Assembly (NCBI GenBank): GCA_051453625.1
Contig: JBOZIK010000001.1
Coordinates: 149,381,127-149,445,126 of the forward strand
Direction: 5' to 3'
Origin: Welwitschia mirabilis
Lineage: Eukaryota; Gnetophyta; Gnetopsida; Welwitschiales
Length of the DNA: 64,000 nucleotides
Positions 23,691 to 36,788 of this stretch are shown here, piece by piece (position 1 is the first letter of the stretch; each line of letters opens with the position of its first letter). The notes beneath the pieces are model-generated. The model worked only from the letters and a program-made list of their open reading frames with translations, did not search any database and was not told the DNA's origin. The translations under genes were made by a program, and so were the position numbers.

Positions 23691-24138
23691 ATTAATTTTG
23701 GTAAAATTTTATGCATATTCAAGATTGTCTTATTTAAAAGCACAACTTGTCTATTCAAAATTCCTCAATATGTTTTCAATTTTTTGGCTTATTAGTATTT
23801 ATCATTTGATATAAATATAAGGGAAGAGAATATGTTTTCAAAACTGCCTAAGTCTGATTATTATTTGCCATTGATTTCAAAGGGGAAGAGAAGATGTAGT
23901 GATTTCAATATTTAATATTCAATTCACTATTCTTTTCTCATAATAATTTTTAAAGATTTTGTGCTATTTAATCAAAGTGGAAGAAAATATTACCTATCTT
24001 ATCTTTTACTTACATATGTATATGTCTTGATGTAAGGGGAAGCTTTTTGAGTTTTTAATGTATTCTTAAAAATGTTTAGTGAATGAGTTTAAAATTGTTT
24101 AAATCTTTAAAATTACTAAATTGTTTTTCATTAATGTT
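23691..24138 (+). other. Element A 3' untranslated region
   Basis: AT-rich sequence between the second ORF and the purine tract. It has repeated 'aaggggaag' phrases (23820, 23880, 24038). The 'ttttcattaatgttaaaagggg' text at its end parallels 'ttccatcaatgtcaaagggg' in element B. Confidence 0.45.
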
Positions 24139-24150
24139 AAAAGGGGATAT
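24139..24150 (+). other. Polypurine tract, element A
   Basis: AAAAGGGGATA immediately before the 3' LTR, the usual plus-strand primer site. Element B has AAAGGGGAAGA at the same place. Confidence 0.75.
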
Positions 24151-25475
24151 TATTAGATTATATTTGCCAGTTAATGTTAAACTAATTCCTCTGTTGTAGT
24201 GTAAATTTGTTAGATATTATATCTAGATGAGTTTGAGTTATGTAGTAAAAGATGTGGCTCAAATACACGAAAGAAACTACTAAGCTGTCTACCTCCAGTG
24301 GAGGTCGACCAGATCCTAGAGGGATCAATCGCATCTAAAGCAGATACAATAGAAATAAACTAAATTTAGAGGGGTCAATTAGATTATTAAGGGATTGACT
24401 AGACCTATGATGTCAAGAACCAGGAGTCTCAGAGCCAGAGGAATAGGGTTGACTGGATATTTATAGGTTGACTAAATTTAAGGAGTTAACAGTCAAGTCT
24501 CAGACCAAAAGGAAAGGGGTTGACTAGAGTTTTATGGGATTGAATGAACCTGAGAATCTAATAGTTCATAGTTCCATACTGAGAGATAAAGGATCGATTA
24601 GACCAAGGATGAGGTCGACTAAGTTCTTATGGGATTGACTGGATATTTGTGGGATTGACTAGATATATGAAAAAGTAAATCTTGTAAATGTTATGTATCC
24701 ATTACTTAGCTATTACCTAGTCATTTTCTAGCCATCTATAGCCATTAGAGATGTAATTCAATTGTATTAAACCCTTTTAACCCTCCATTATAAATACCTA
24801 GACAAGAGATGACCTAGAGATCTTTTTTGGAATTTTTAAAACTGGCATATTCATTATGGATCTGAAAGATCAAGTAGCATATTTTATTAGCACATCTTTC
24901 GTATTAATGCATATCTGATTAAGGAGATCTATTCTTAGAAAAGAACTTCACTCAAAATCAAATCTAAGAATTGTGTTATTGTATTTATTTGGAGAAGAGA
25001 TCCATTCTTTGTACTTCTATGGAACAAGTAATATCAGAGCTATAAAGGCTTCATTGAATTACTTCTATTTATCTTTAAAGGTTGAGACTTAGCCTGCAAA
25101 AGTCTATTGTCAAAGGCTGAGACTTAGCCTACAAAAGTCCATTGTTAAGGTTGAGACTTAGCCTATAAAAGTCTGCATGTAAGGGTTAACAGGTAAGACT
25201 GGTAAAACTTGTGAAGTAAGAAAGATCTAAGATCAAGATTAGGAGAAGCTGATCGTCGAGAGTGGAGTAGGGAAGTTTTCAAATCACTATAAATCCTGCT
25301 TGCATCCAAATTGGTAGTTTCTATTTTATGTTTTACATTCTGTTTTTTTCATTCCTTGTATGCATGGTCTTGATTTCATTATTTATTTATATGCAATCTA
25401 TAATTAGATTTTGTTAAGTTGTTTTGAGCTTAAAGTTTTTGAAAAGAACCTACCCTAGGGTTCTCGATCCTATCA
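24151..25475 (+). repeat. Copia element A, 3' LTR
   Basis: Starts 'tattagattatatt' right after the purine tract (element B's 5' LTR starts the same way) and ends 'ttctcgatcctatca' at 25475. Length is 1325 bases. It contains an array of degenerate 'ggtcgactagat/ggattgactgga' phrases (24300-24670), a TATA-like 'ttataaatacc' at about 24785, and three copies of a 35-40 base unit built on 'ggttgagacttagcct' (25035-25165). The terminal TG has become TA. No target-site duplication can be tested because the 5' LTR is truncated. Confidence 0.85.
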
Positions 25476-26149
25476 CTATGTACTTATTATAACTTAATAT
25501 CTTAACCAAGATAAATCATATAGCTTTACATTATCCAAACTAATTTCTTGTATGTTAAGGATATTAGTTTATTTAGATTCTTTTTTAACTATAAAAATAT
25601 ATGTTTAAGAAATATCTTAAACTAGTGTTATTTGAGATATATTGTAAAACATTTTAGGTCTTTGATCATTAAGATAAAATAAATTATTATTCTTAAATCT
25701 TATAATCTTAAGAATATCATAATAAAATATTTATAAGAGTTAGAATGGACTAGTCTATCTAAATACAAGTTTCTTAAATACTTATGTAGTATTAAGTCAT
25801 AAATAGAGATTAATTCATCATGTTTAAAATCTTTTCTAAGGATATTTTTATCATGAAAGGACTTTTATATTTCTTCTAGTTAATTTAAACTTAATCTTTT
25901 ATAGTTCATAACTTTTTAACAAATTTAAGGTTAAGGGAATTATTGCCTAATGTGCTTTATTCTCTAACATAATGGATAGGATTAAGCTAAACACTAATCT
26001 ATAATTTTTAAATATATTTCATAAGTAATCATATAGTATCAAATTAGAAATCTAGGAATTAGTGGTCAAATATTTATCACTTTTATGAATAGTTTTCTCA
26101 AGAATAATTTTAATTTCTTTACTAAATATTTTGAATAGTTTATTTCTTT
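25476..26149. other. Unrecognised AT-rich sequence
   Basis: No domain or repeat was recognised. It precedes a - strand gypsy integrase remnant and may be part of that element. Confidence 0.3.
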
Positions 26150-26330
26150 AAACTTGATAAGATAAAGGTACTCTATTGGTTATGTCATATTTATCTAATT
26201 CTCTTTCTAGGATTTTCTTTCAAATACAAATAGCTCCATCACTAATAAGACCACTAGAAGTATTAGAAGATTAAAAGGAATTCTTATAAAGAAATGTAAT
26301 AACCATCTTAGCATTGTTATGTCAAAAATG
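26150..26330 (-). pseudogene. Ty3/gypsy integrase core remnant
   Basis: Integrase inserts retrotransposon DNA into the genome. Read on the - strand from about 26325, the frame gives NNAKMVITFLYKNSF, then SSGLISDGAICI, then LERELDKYDITNRV-LSYQV. These match the 'NDAKVV..FL.KNIFTRFGTPRAIISDGG.HFCN..F..LL.KYGV.HKV.TPYHPQ' core of plant gypsy integrases, including the second catalytic Asp in ISDG. The DDE Glu region downstream was not recognised. Stops are present. It lies on the same strand as, and downstream of, the RT remnant at 30-31 kb, but about 3.7 kb away instead of the usual 2 kb or so. Confidence 0.6.
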
Positions 26331-29300
26331 ATAAGCTTTTTTTCCTTTATTAACTTAATCAAAATTAATTTGAATATAGTAAGAATTAAAAAAAATGAAG
26401 GATAATCATCCCTAAAAAAATATTCCTCATACATCAAAAAATTTAATTTATAGAGTTGGATTAACAACTGCTATATCTATCATAGGAATATTACCTAATT
26501 TACAATAATTTAATAAGTTTTAAAATATAGATAAACATATTTAAAAATAGTTTGTCATTATAAACCATTTTCTACTACTTTAAAAAAATTTTGTAGCAAA
26601 GCAATTATATCTATAAATACATTTCTAATGTAATGCTAACATCTGCATTACATCTTGATAGGGAACGCATCTTCTAAGGATTTGAGTACTATTGTACTTA
26701 TAAATAAATTAAGGTTTTCAAATTCAGTAATTAACTTATGAAAAAATTCATATCTTTCTTTCTTAATAAGATTAGAAATAAAAATTTAATAAAAAATGTA
26801 ATTCACTTAAGAAACACATCAAGGATAAATAAAAGATACATAAAGTCACTTATTGGAAAAAGAATCATTAATGGATAAATATTCATCATTGATTAAATAA
26901 AGGTGATAAAATTATTAATAATTAATTTTTTTCATCCTTTATTATCTTTAATTTCTATGTTAAAGTACTGTAATAATTGATGAAGCTTGAATATTTAATG
27001 AAGCAAGGTATTAATAGTTATTATTTTGCATTACTTTGTGATCTTTAATACTGCATTTGGAGGTAATTCTACACTTTTTAGGTGATAGGGATCTTGATCA
27101 TTAATGAGCTCAAAACAATGCAGTATGATCTAGTTCAAAACTTTTAGTGACACTTACAATCAAGAGATTAAGATTAAGGATAAAAATGTAGATCATGAAA
27201 TATTACTTCAATGTACATTCTTTATAGATTATTCATAGTTATTTTTCCACCATCATATATAATGCTCTTACTAATTCAATAATTTTTGCTCATTCTGGTA
27301 CTAGATGCATGACATTGAATAGTATTATATCCTTTCAGGACATTAGGACCTTGGAAAATTACATTCTAAGAGGTATAATTTATACATTTATAGCAATTTT
27401 TAGCTTCATTTTTATGACTTCATGTATTGTAAGTCTTAAGGAAACTATATTAAATTTATTTTTAGTATTTTAGATAGTTATCCGTCAAACTACCTATGGC
27501 ACTGCAGCATTAATTCTAAGAGTAAAATGATGTTGCAATGCCATATGGCAATTTTACCTTATGTAACATAAAACACATGTAGAAACATAATGGTTTTAGT
27601 GACACCCTAGTCTACAACCAATGAAAAGTATACCTATAAGAATCACTCTCATTTTCCAAACTTATATCTTAATGTTATTATATCATTATTATCTCATACT
27701 AGTGATTCTCAAGTATTAGATGGATATTTTCTATCTTAATTTTTTTACTTTCAACTTATATCAACTTTGAAATCATTCTACATGTTTTATTTAAATCCTT
27801 TACTATCACACAAATCCATTTTTATCCTTCTATACCATTTTACATTTCATTTTCTATCATATTTTCTTTCATTTCCATCCATTAAGAGGGCATTATAGGG
27901 TGGTAAAGTGCACATGATTTGGTAATGCAAGAAGAGGAGAAGGCATCAACTCTTGGATTGAATAACAATATAAAGGGCTATGTATTCATTTGAAACTAGT
28001 AAGTGTTCTTTTTCTTATATTTCTTATATTTTTAATTACTTGAGTTATGCATTCGTATCATGATTTTCTTTCAATTTAGTTAGACTTTTTTATAGCATAT
28101 TACATAATTAGTGCTAATTAAATTGTTATACAATTAGTGCCTATCATGAAAATCTACTTTATCCTATCTCTTGTTTCCTCCATCTTCTCATTTTCTAGTA
28201 CAATATCTTATAATTCCACATTTCTTCTAAGGTAAATGATGATAAATTTATACTCTATCATTTTAACTACTAGTAGATTGATTTGTAAATATGTTATTTA
28301 TTTTTTCTAAGATTAAAATTATTTCTCTTTGCATGAACTATTCTCTCTTCTTTCTCCTTTTCAAAAAATCAAAGTAGAATAGTGAATTTCAGTTCTTGTT
28401 TTGGCCATAACACATTATTTACAACTACCACAAGTTTGAAATTTTATTAGTATCTTCTCCTCATGATTTTAAAATTTTATTTCTCAATTAGTTAGAACCC
28501 AAATTTGACCTTTAAAACCTTGTTTTTGACCATTTACAGTCAAGGTTATAGGTTTACTTAGAAAAAGTTTTAAACTATCAAATCTTAATTTTACCAATTT
28601 TTCAAAGTAACTTTTTCTATCATTATTAATGTGTTTTCCAAATTTTAATATTATATCTTATAGTAGGTTTTAAGCAATTTTATAATGTGAAATCCATTTT
28701 TTCCTTAAGTTATATAATTTTCTTAATATTCTTGATCAAAGTAGGATTGACTATATTTTTTGTAGATTTTTTCCTAGATAAACTATTTCTATCATTTTTA
28801 ATTAATTCTACTTGATCTTGAATGTTTAATTTTAGAAACTCATTTTAGGACATTTTTATGAGTATTTTTAAGGTTTAGAGATCTTCCAAGTCCATTCTTC
28901 TGAATTTTCTCTCTCCCTTTTCTCTTTGTTCTTTTTTTCCTTCTTTCTTTTGGTCAAAATAGCTTGAAATTAACTGTCAGTTTGATTTCATAATCATTCA
29001 TATGCTACTTTTTATTAATTATGTATTAATATGAAAACTAATTTAGATTTTTTGATGTACTTATAATTCATTTAAAAAGATATGTTTCAAGTCAAATGTA
29101 TTACTAAAATCGTGTTTAAGTCAAATAGCTTGCTATGTCGATTTGAAGAATCTAGTACTTTAAGCATTATCTTTTGATTTTAAAATGTTGTACATTTTAT
29201 ATATAATGGAATGTGATATCTAAATTATTTAATTACATTCATGTTAAATGATTGCAAGTAATGAACATTTCAAGGAAAATTATTTTTTACTGATAATGTA

Positions 29301-29890
29301 TTTGGTAAATTTAACTATTTAAATTTTTTTCTTATTTGTTTGAATTATAAATGATCTTAAGAATCTTACTAAATGTTTATAAAATATTAATTATTTATAT
29401 TTTAGTATATTTTCTTTTTCATATCTAATGAAATAATATTTTTCACACATATAGTTCTTGACAATAATTATAAGTCATGTGTTGTAATTATTTGTAGGTC
29501 ACATGAAAGAAATAGTTGTTTTATCATAAAAAGTAATAGATTGATAAGGAAATATTAAAACTTCTATATGAATTCATGTTAAGTGTTCCATTAGTTTGAT
29601 ACTTGTATGATTCCACTACGTATGCAATTTGACTTAGAATATTTTCTTATGCTATAATTTAAACTTCTTATACTTGATTTTTTTTCTTTAACTTAAATTG
29701 TTATGTTAAGTACACATATTTTTTCAAAGGCTTAGATCATGATCTCATCACTTTAAAAATTGAGTTTTTCCTTCATTCAGTTGGAGCATCCACCTAATCA
29801 AATGATAGTTTCACATCCTTTTTCTTATGAAGGTATCTAAAAGTAAAATGATTAGGAAAGATAATAACTTTTCCAAAAGATAATACTTAA
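26331..29890. other. Unrecognised sequence between gypsy integrase and RT remnants
   Basis: The integrase and RNase H linker should occupy part of this stretch, but only AT-rich sequence without readable domains was found. The excess length suggests a further insertion. The part at about 28.3-28.9 kb, with its 'gttttgaccatttacagtcaa' text and T-rich runs, resembles gypsy LTR composition, but no partner repeat was found. Confidence 0.3.
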
Positions 29891-29899
29891 ATTTTTCTA

Positions 29900-31130
29900 A
29901 GTAGAATTTTATATAATAAATTATTATTTAATAATAATAGACTTACTTAGAAGAGATATAACATAACATTTCTTATCTTCTCTTCAAATCAAGAATTTTT
30001 TCTGAGATAGAATTACATGAATCATACATTAATTCAAAAGATAAAGATTAATCTAAGAGTTGTAAGATAGAAGTAAAGGTTAGTAATGTTTGGAAAATTT
30101 AAAATGATGTTTTAAATTCTTTATTTCATTCAAAGCTAGTCCTTTTATGAATAACCTTACATATGGGTTAAACAAGTTTGATAAATTCTTACGTTAATTG
30201 TTTATAATACTAAGAATATCTTAGACATTATCTTACATCTTTAACATTCTTAGGATTTGGTATAGTTTTAATTAGTTTCATCTCTTTAAATCTAGTTTTC
30301 ATAGCTTTTTTTAAAATTGTATATTCTTAAATTATACTATGATCCATCATAAATTAACATTTTTGTCAACCCAGAGTAAGGTTTTACTTGACACATCTAA
30401 CTAAGATGTTTTCTAAGTTATTAAGATTTTTATTAATCATTTCTCCAAAGAGATAAAAAATCAATTATAAAAACTTCTATACAATCTTCTATAAGATACT
30501 TGAAATATTTTTATCATACATACTTGAAACATACCAAGGGAATTGTATAATCTTAATGAAATTAGTTTATTAGATAATTTTCTAGAGGGATATCTATAAG
30601 TTATTTTCTCTTGACCATGAACTAATTATATGTAAAATAACCATATAAATCAAAATGATGTAAATGTCCTAAGGCTTTTTATAATATTTAATTGTAAAAT
30701 AACATTAGAAAATAATATTTCTTAGTAGTACCATTGAGTTTTGTAAAGTTTAGGCTAATAATATATCTAGTGGATAATCTAGTAGCTACTAATTCTCCAT
30801 TTTTGACTTTTACTATGATTTTAATTTTCCAAGATACATAATGTGTAGGAATAACTTATTCACTCTCATATATAGAGTTTATAATTGTACCATCTAATAG
30901 TATAAGGAAAAATTTTTTCTACTACTTCCTCTATGTTGACATTATTTGTTTATGAGTTACCATCATATGTTTAGTATTTTTTTATTATGAATGCATAACC
31001 TAGGATATGTTCATTTAAGATTAATCATGATTTATCCTATAGCTTTTTTATATTTCATAACTGTTAAATATGTCTGTTTTTATTATTAGATTTTAAAAGA
31101 TTAGAAATAATTATATGATGTGTTTTATCT
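29900..31130 (-). pseudogene. Ty3/gypsy reverse transcriptase remnant
   Basis: RT copies retrotransposon RNA into DNA. On the - strand, from about 30890 leftwards: INSIYESE-VIPTHYVSWK and VKNGELVATRLSTRY (the 'YPISDS.WVSPVHVVPKKGG' and 'NE.GELI.TR..TGWR' blocks). Then, at about 30540-30420, LGMFQVCMIKIFQ and IEDCIEVFIIDF (the 'ATFQRCM..IFSD' and 'IEVFMDDF' blocks; the first catalytic Asp of x-D-D is Ile). From 30400 to 30180 come LENILVRCVK-NLTLG and KLIKTIPNPKNVKDVR, the 'VLQRCEETNLVLNWEKCHF' and 'IEKLPPPVNVKGIRSFLGH' blocks. Stops and frame changes are frequent. It follows the protease remnant at 31.4-31.8 kb in correct order. Confidence 0.72.
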
Positions 31131-31439
31131 ATTCCCAAGTATTCATATTTCATGTTGTAGAGAAATGATATTAATTTCAACTTCTAATGGCATGTTGTCA
31201 TACTTAGATTTTGGTAGGTTACCTAAGCAAAGGTTGATATTTTTTATTTTAAGAAAATCTATATCCTCTAGGCATAACATTAAAATACTTAACTAGTTCC
31301 ACAATATCTTCTTTTTTTTCCAATATTAAAGGATTTTCATTAGATTTGAATGTGTTACTGTCATCTGAAGTTAAGGTTTCAATTTCATTAACATCCTTAT
31401 ATTCATGTTAATCCATCTCTTCAACTACATTAAAAACAT
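31131..31439 (-). other. Protease-RT linker of the gypsy element
   Basis: Sequence between the two gypsy remnants. It fits the linker by position; no motif was recognised. Confidence 0.35.
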
Positions 31440-31790
31440 TTATTTCAATAACTAAATTTTTTAAATTTAAAGTTTTTAATCCTAGTTATTTAATCCATCA
31501 TAGCATTACTAATCATTAAGAAAATTCTTCATAATATAAGACAAACTTTATGGTTATGCCTCATTTCTAATTCCATAATATTAACTAGAAAATAACACTC
31601 ATGTAGTTCTACTTGAACATCTTCAAAGACATCTTTAGGTACTTTTTTATATTTAACACTAAGTTAAATTATTAAGTAAGATGTTTTAATATTTTTAAGT
31701 CTTAATTAATCATAAAGAAATAAGATTCAAGACTTATACTAGCTTCAGGGTCTAAAAGGATTTTATCCATAGCATGAACCAATTCTACAT
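31440..31790 (-). pseudogene. Ty3/gypsy aspartic protease remnant
   Basis: On the - strand from about 31780: ILLDPEASISLESYFF is the catalytic 'LLDTGASINLMPYS' block with D-T-G changed to D-P-E. DVFEDVQVELHECYFLVNIM matches the 'DVLVKVDKF.FPVDFVVL' block. HNHKVCLIL-RIFLMISNAM matches 'EVPLILGRPFLATARALID'. Stops separate the blocks. With the RT remnant to its left it forms a protease-RT pair in correct polyprotein order. Confidence 0.65.
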
Positions 31791-32741
31791 GAAATAGTAC
31801 AAAAATCTAGATTTTACATTAATGAGAAACTTGATTTTACATTGTATAATAAAATCTTTAAATTAGAAATTCATTTATTGTAAGATAATATTTTATCTTA
31901 AGCATCATAAGATCTAGAACTGAGAAGTTCTTTGATTACATATAATCATAGTATCAGTGATTTAAAAAGGCTAACATGTCTTCAAAATTAAGTAACATGT
32001 AGCACCATAAACTTTTTGGGTTTATATCCTTTTCATAGTAACATTTTCTTATGACATTTTTAAAATGTTAGTAACATGTGGCCATGAGTAAAAGGCTAGA
32101 CAATATCATGACTTAAACTCAAAATGTCATGCACAGAAGACCAAAAATAGAGGCAACAAAAATAGAAAATACAAAAGAGTTATGAATGGTAGATTTGGAA
32201 TTTTTATGTGATAATTGGATTCCAATAGATTTATGTACATTAAAAATGTTTTAATTCTTTAATTTTAGCTTTTCTTCGCTTATACTAATTATAAGTCTTA
32301 TGAAATTAACAATTCTCACATTTTTTTGAAAATAATTATTGATATATTACATCAACATTTTATGTCAACATGATGATATGTCTTCTTGATATTACTTTTT
32401 CAAGATACCAACATAAATTAATGGTCAATTTTAAATTCATTTTATAGTATATTAATATGATTTCTTAAAATTTTCTAATATTTATTCATGTTTATTATTT
32501 TCTTTTTATTTTATTTGTAAAGCCTAGAAAGGAAAATAAATAATCATGTCTTATAGGTTATAAATCATTATTTTCATCATGTTCATCATGTTCCTCTTAT
32601 GCTCTTTAATTTTGTGTATCTTGATTTTTTTCTTATTTGAAGTTTATCCTTGTGATAAATTGTTTTATCACTTTTATACATTATAGAATTAGTAATTTTC
32701 ATCTTGTTCTATTATGTTTCTATAATCTTTTCTTATGTTAT
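31791..32741. other. Unrecognised sequence
   Basis: By position it would be the gag side of the - strand gypsy remnant, but no gag motif was found before the LTR starting at 32742. Confidence 0.3.
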
Positions 32742-34159
32742 TATCATAACCTAGTTATTGGGTTTGACTTAAAAATACAAATTGTTTTTTAAATTAAATT
32801 ACATTACATTGATTAAATGCTATAATGGATTGATTACATTGTGACTAAAAGACTTACCTCTCAGTTACTCATAGGATTCACATCAAGTAAACTATGTGAC
32901 TGTAGCTCACTTAATTAATATCATAACTAATCTTAAGATTAATTTAAAATCTTTTTTAGAAGCACAGAGAAAACATGTGCAGGTTGCAATTGAGTGATTG
33001 GTTATACCAATAACTAAGCAACCACACATATGTAATCCTCATCTAAAGGAGTTTAGATCACATATAGTTCTATCTTGAACCTATGTCTAATCTTCACCAA
33101 TATGCACGAGTGTAAGATAGATGAAAATGATTTGTATCAGTGGCATGTGATAATCTGAGGCATGAAAGAATATAAAGAATAATGCAAGAACTTAATATTC
33201 AAACCAACATCAACAGATATCACATAAAAACATATGTACATATGCATAGTAGTAATATGTAAAAGTATAGAAGGTAGTCAGTTAACAACTCTCAAAGTCA
33301 TAACATGCAATCCTATTAAAAGAATTCTAATGCACGAATAATGAAAATAAACATGTATATTAATATAAATTAGATATATCAGTATCCAACCATATACATA
33401 TAGTAAATGCCTTAGTCACTTGGCCAAAATATCCATTAGTAACCTTCATCGTCAAGCATAAGAGACTCCTCATATCTCACTATAGCATCTTGGTGAGAGA
33501 TATTGGGATGGACATATCATAATAATATGTTATTATAGTAAACTCATTTAAAAATATGATTAAAAAACATGCATACATATGCACACATACACACATATGT
33601 CATATTTACAAGGTATCCAATAGCTGATCCTTTTATAAAATACCATATTGAATCTACTAATATGTAGATATAAAATGTATAAAATGTTTAAAATATACCA
33701 CTAATTAAGTCACTAATATTAATAGACTTATATTATAAAAAATTATAGATAAGATAGTTAATTGGATGCTAAGTTTTTTTAATAAGAATCAAAGAATAAT
33801 CATTATTATTATATCATTTTATTCATAAGATAATAAATAACTACTTGGAATATTTAACTCATATTCATGAACATGTAAGAAATTATATACAGGAATACAT
33901 ACCTAGAAAGTGTCAAGAATGCTAGAAGCAACTGTGATCATTAGGAACTATGTTAGAAATTACATTATTGTATAACTATACTATGCATATTATAACTACA
34001 TTAAATAATACTAAAAGCAAAATTAGTATTAGAAAATACATGTGATAAATGTCATTATAATATTATGAATTTTTACATAAAACAAATAAAATAGAAAAAA
34101 CATGGCATACACTCTAATGAAGAGAATAATGTAATGACATAGGGATCTAGAGTGTTACA
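32742..34159 (-). repeat. LTR (3' in element orientation) of a - strand LTR element
   Basis: This 1418-base stretch repeats at 36789-38197 in the same orientation. Ordered shared landmarks include 'attacattacatt', 'gactaaaagactt.cctct', 'aggattcacatcaagtaaactatgt', 'taagtaaccat', 'aaatatccattagtaa', 'gtcattataatattatg.atttt' and 'gtgttaca'. On the - strand it starts TGTAACAC, a common start of plant gypsy LTRs, and ends near 'ggttatgata'. By eye the copies are around 80% alike. Confidence 0.75.
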
Positions 34160-34835
34160 TGATATCCCATTAAGTAGATGGATTTTTCAATATTTTGTTA
34201 GAATTTTAAGATTAAGATGATTGGTGCTAGAACTTATAACATCTTTCATGCTTTTCATTTCAAACATTGAATTGTAAGACGATTCATCCTTAAATATTGT
34301 TAATATTATTCTAATAGTGCAAGTTCCATTTGTACTTTAACTTCATTTGTAATTTACATCAAATGATTTATCAATTAGCTCAAAATACCATCATTCTTTA
34401 ACAATATATTATTTGAATTAACGAAATGATTATAGTATTTTTAATTTCCTTTATTTTGGCTTATTGAAAACACTATGTAATAATAATCACCTTTAATACC
34501 TAGCAAGAATCCTTTGACTATTTCTTATTCTCTTAAGTGATTATTACAATGTATTTTGAAACAATCTTTAATTTGGTTTAAACAAACTCATAGTAAGCAT
34601 TTGAAACCCCTTATAGTCTATATAAAAAAATGATAATTAGCATTATCTTATATTATATAACTAACAACTCTAGTTTTACTTTTAAAGATACTACCCTTTG
34701 TAATGGCAGTTAAGGCATATCTCTTCTTGCTTGAGAAGTATATTTTCAATGGAAGTAATTATTGACTATACCTCTTGTGTGTTAATTACAAGGAATAGAA
34801 AAATGCAATGGAGGTTTTGGCTCACATCTCTACAA
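34160..34835 (-). repeat. Internal 3' segment, copy next to left LTR
   Basis: Matches 38198-38904 over its whole length ('attgaattgtaagacga', 'caagttccatttgta', 'tatattattt', 'acaactcta.ttttacttttaaagatact', 'caatggaggttttgg'). It therefore precedes both LTRs on the - strand. It starts (on the - strand) far inside and ends with a purine-rich stretch just before the LTR (TTAATGGGATATCA), a plausible polypurine tract. No domain could be assigned. Confidence 0.6.
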
Positions 34836-36773
34836 ATGTAAAGGCTTATTTAGACTTAGTAGGTAAATTTATTAATGAAAAAGTCTCTATAATTAAAAGT
34901 TTACTCTATTTAACCACTAGTATATCTATATTTCCTTACATCTTAAAGAAAAAGCATATGCACTTGTTATTAATCAAATCTTAAAAAATCACATTTGTCA
35001 ATTCTGAAGCATACATTTGTATCTAGATATCTTAAAGATACTCAAGATTATAATTCATATTTTAATATGATGTTTCATTTGATCTATTAAGGTATAGCAA
35101 TGCAAATTAAACAAGTTGCATAAGAGATCATAAAATACAAATAGACATGCTAATTTATTAGTAATAGTAATAATCACATTACATGGGTGTAAGAAATAAA
35201 ACTTTATAAATTATAGATTCATGAGCCTTATAAAGTCTATGTCATGGATCATGTATGCCCTTCAAAAAAGTAATCAAAAAACATGATGATAGCCACTTGG
35301 AGGAAAAGTTGAGGCTATAATACAACTTCAAATCATGGTCTCTAGTTTTAACTCAGAGTCAAATTGTTTACTCTCTTATGCTTGGAAGCCACCATTTAAA
35401 ACCATACCAGGTATTCATATACCTGGAAGCATTGGATATGATTACCACAAATATTAGTAATAAAAATAAGTATGAATAAAAGATGCAAAAATATTTAACA
35501 TTGGAATCCTATGATTTAATAATTCCTAATGCAGTTCTCTTCCACTTTATAAGTTTATAATGCAAATCTCTCTCCTATCCAAAGTTATAAACATATTAAG
35601 ATACTCATTGAGTTATAGTATTCTATGTTCTATTTCATCTTGTATCCTAGTTGATGAGTAGCCAAATATTACTTATTTGAAGAAAGCACATTTCTTTGGT
35701 ATGTTAGAATGTTGAATGTTAGAAGAGTGGTGGGAAAGTTTTGTAGATACCACAAAGATGATAACCATAAAGGAAAAAGAAAAAATGTGCAATATGATTA
35801 TGACAAATTTTACATGCAAAATGTTAATTTCTTTTAGAGAATTTTAAGAATTTTGCATAGAATTAAGCAAACAACTTAGCAAATTTAGTAGTGAAGGAGG
35901 AAAAGACTATTGCATTTATATTTAGACATGAATTATAGTGGATTTTTGAAAATGAACCTTCTTTAGACTTGACTTTTAATAATGGCCAAGATTGAGTAGC
36001 AGCATCCAAAGCTTGGATAGGCAAGCATTTAGGATACATGACTTTTCAATGCTCAGCAAGCTCCACCATGGCCTTCGTTATAAGTTCCTAATAGAATAGT
36101 CAAATTTGAATGAATGGTCTTTCATCTTATTTCTCTAAAATTATTGAGCTTAAATATATTGAACTAGCATATTATGAATCCATTTGACATTCTTATGCTT
36201 TGTTCTCATTTCACTTTAAGATGACTTGCATGAGTGCAATCTTTTGCAACCTCGCATAACTGCTCTAGTTATCTGCTACTCATCTTTTAATGGAAGACCC
36301 TTAATGAAGGACATCATTTTCCTCTCAAGTACATAAAGCAAGGGAAAAGATAGGTGTTAAGAAGAAAAACCCTAGGATTTAGGGGTCGAGATCAATTGAT
36401 TAATGAATAAATCCTTAAAAGATTTTATTTGCTAATTTATTTTCCAAGTAATGCTCTCTCTCCAGTGAAATCATAACAAATACATAGTAATGCAAATGAA
36501 TAATGGCCTTAGCCTTCTTCAAAAATACATCAACCTTTACTACTTCATGATACATTCCTTAATGAATGGCACAAACCCCATTACAGATATTAATACAGTA
36601 GCTGGAATACCCCCTTGAGAATTTTTCATCTCAAAAAACTACCTAAGCCATTTATTACTTTAATATAACCATTATCAAATTAATTAAACAATGGATCTAG
36701 GCCTAAGAATTAGTCCATGTGTTACTTTAATGAGATCACGAATGAGTTGATTAAGTAATGGATCCAAATATAA
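34836..36773 (-). other. Internal region of the - strand LTR element, no domain recognised
   Basis: About 1.9 kb between the primer-binding site and the repeated 3' segment. Neither strand shows gag, protease, RT or integrase motifs. The whole interior between the LTRs is only about 2.6 kb, too short for a complete polyprotein, so this is a non-autonomous or internally deleted element. Confidence 0.45.
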
Positions 36774-36785
36774 GCTCTTATACCA
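36774..36785 (-). other. Primer-binding site (initiator Met tRNA), - strand
   Basis: On the - strand TGGTATAAGAGC follows the LTR end TGACA after a TTT spacer. It matches the tRNA-iMet site TGGTATCAGAGC at 11 of 12 positions. The arrangement ACA-TTT-TGGTAT is common in plant chromovirus-type gypsy elements. It fixes the element's orientation. Confidence 0.8.
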
Positions 36786-36788
36786 AAA

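Noticed and set aside
34700-34900. Possible gypsy RT text in the repeated internal segment on the - strand
   Set aside because: A loose likeness to 'LR..KLYA...KC.F....V.FLGH' was seen in one copy but the other copy does not support it.
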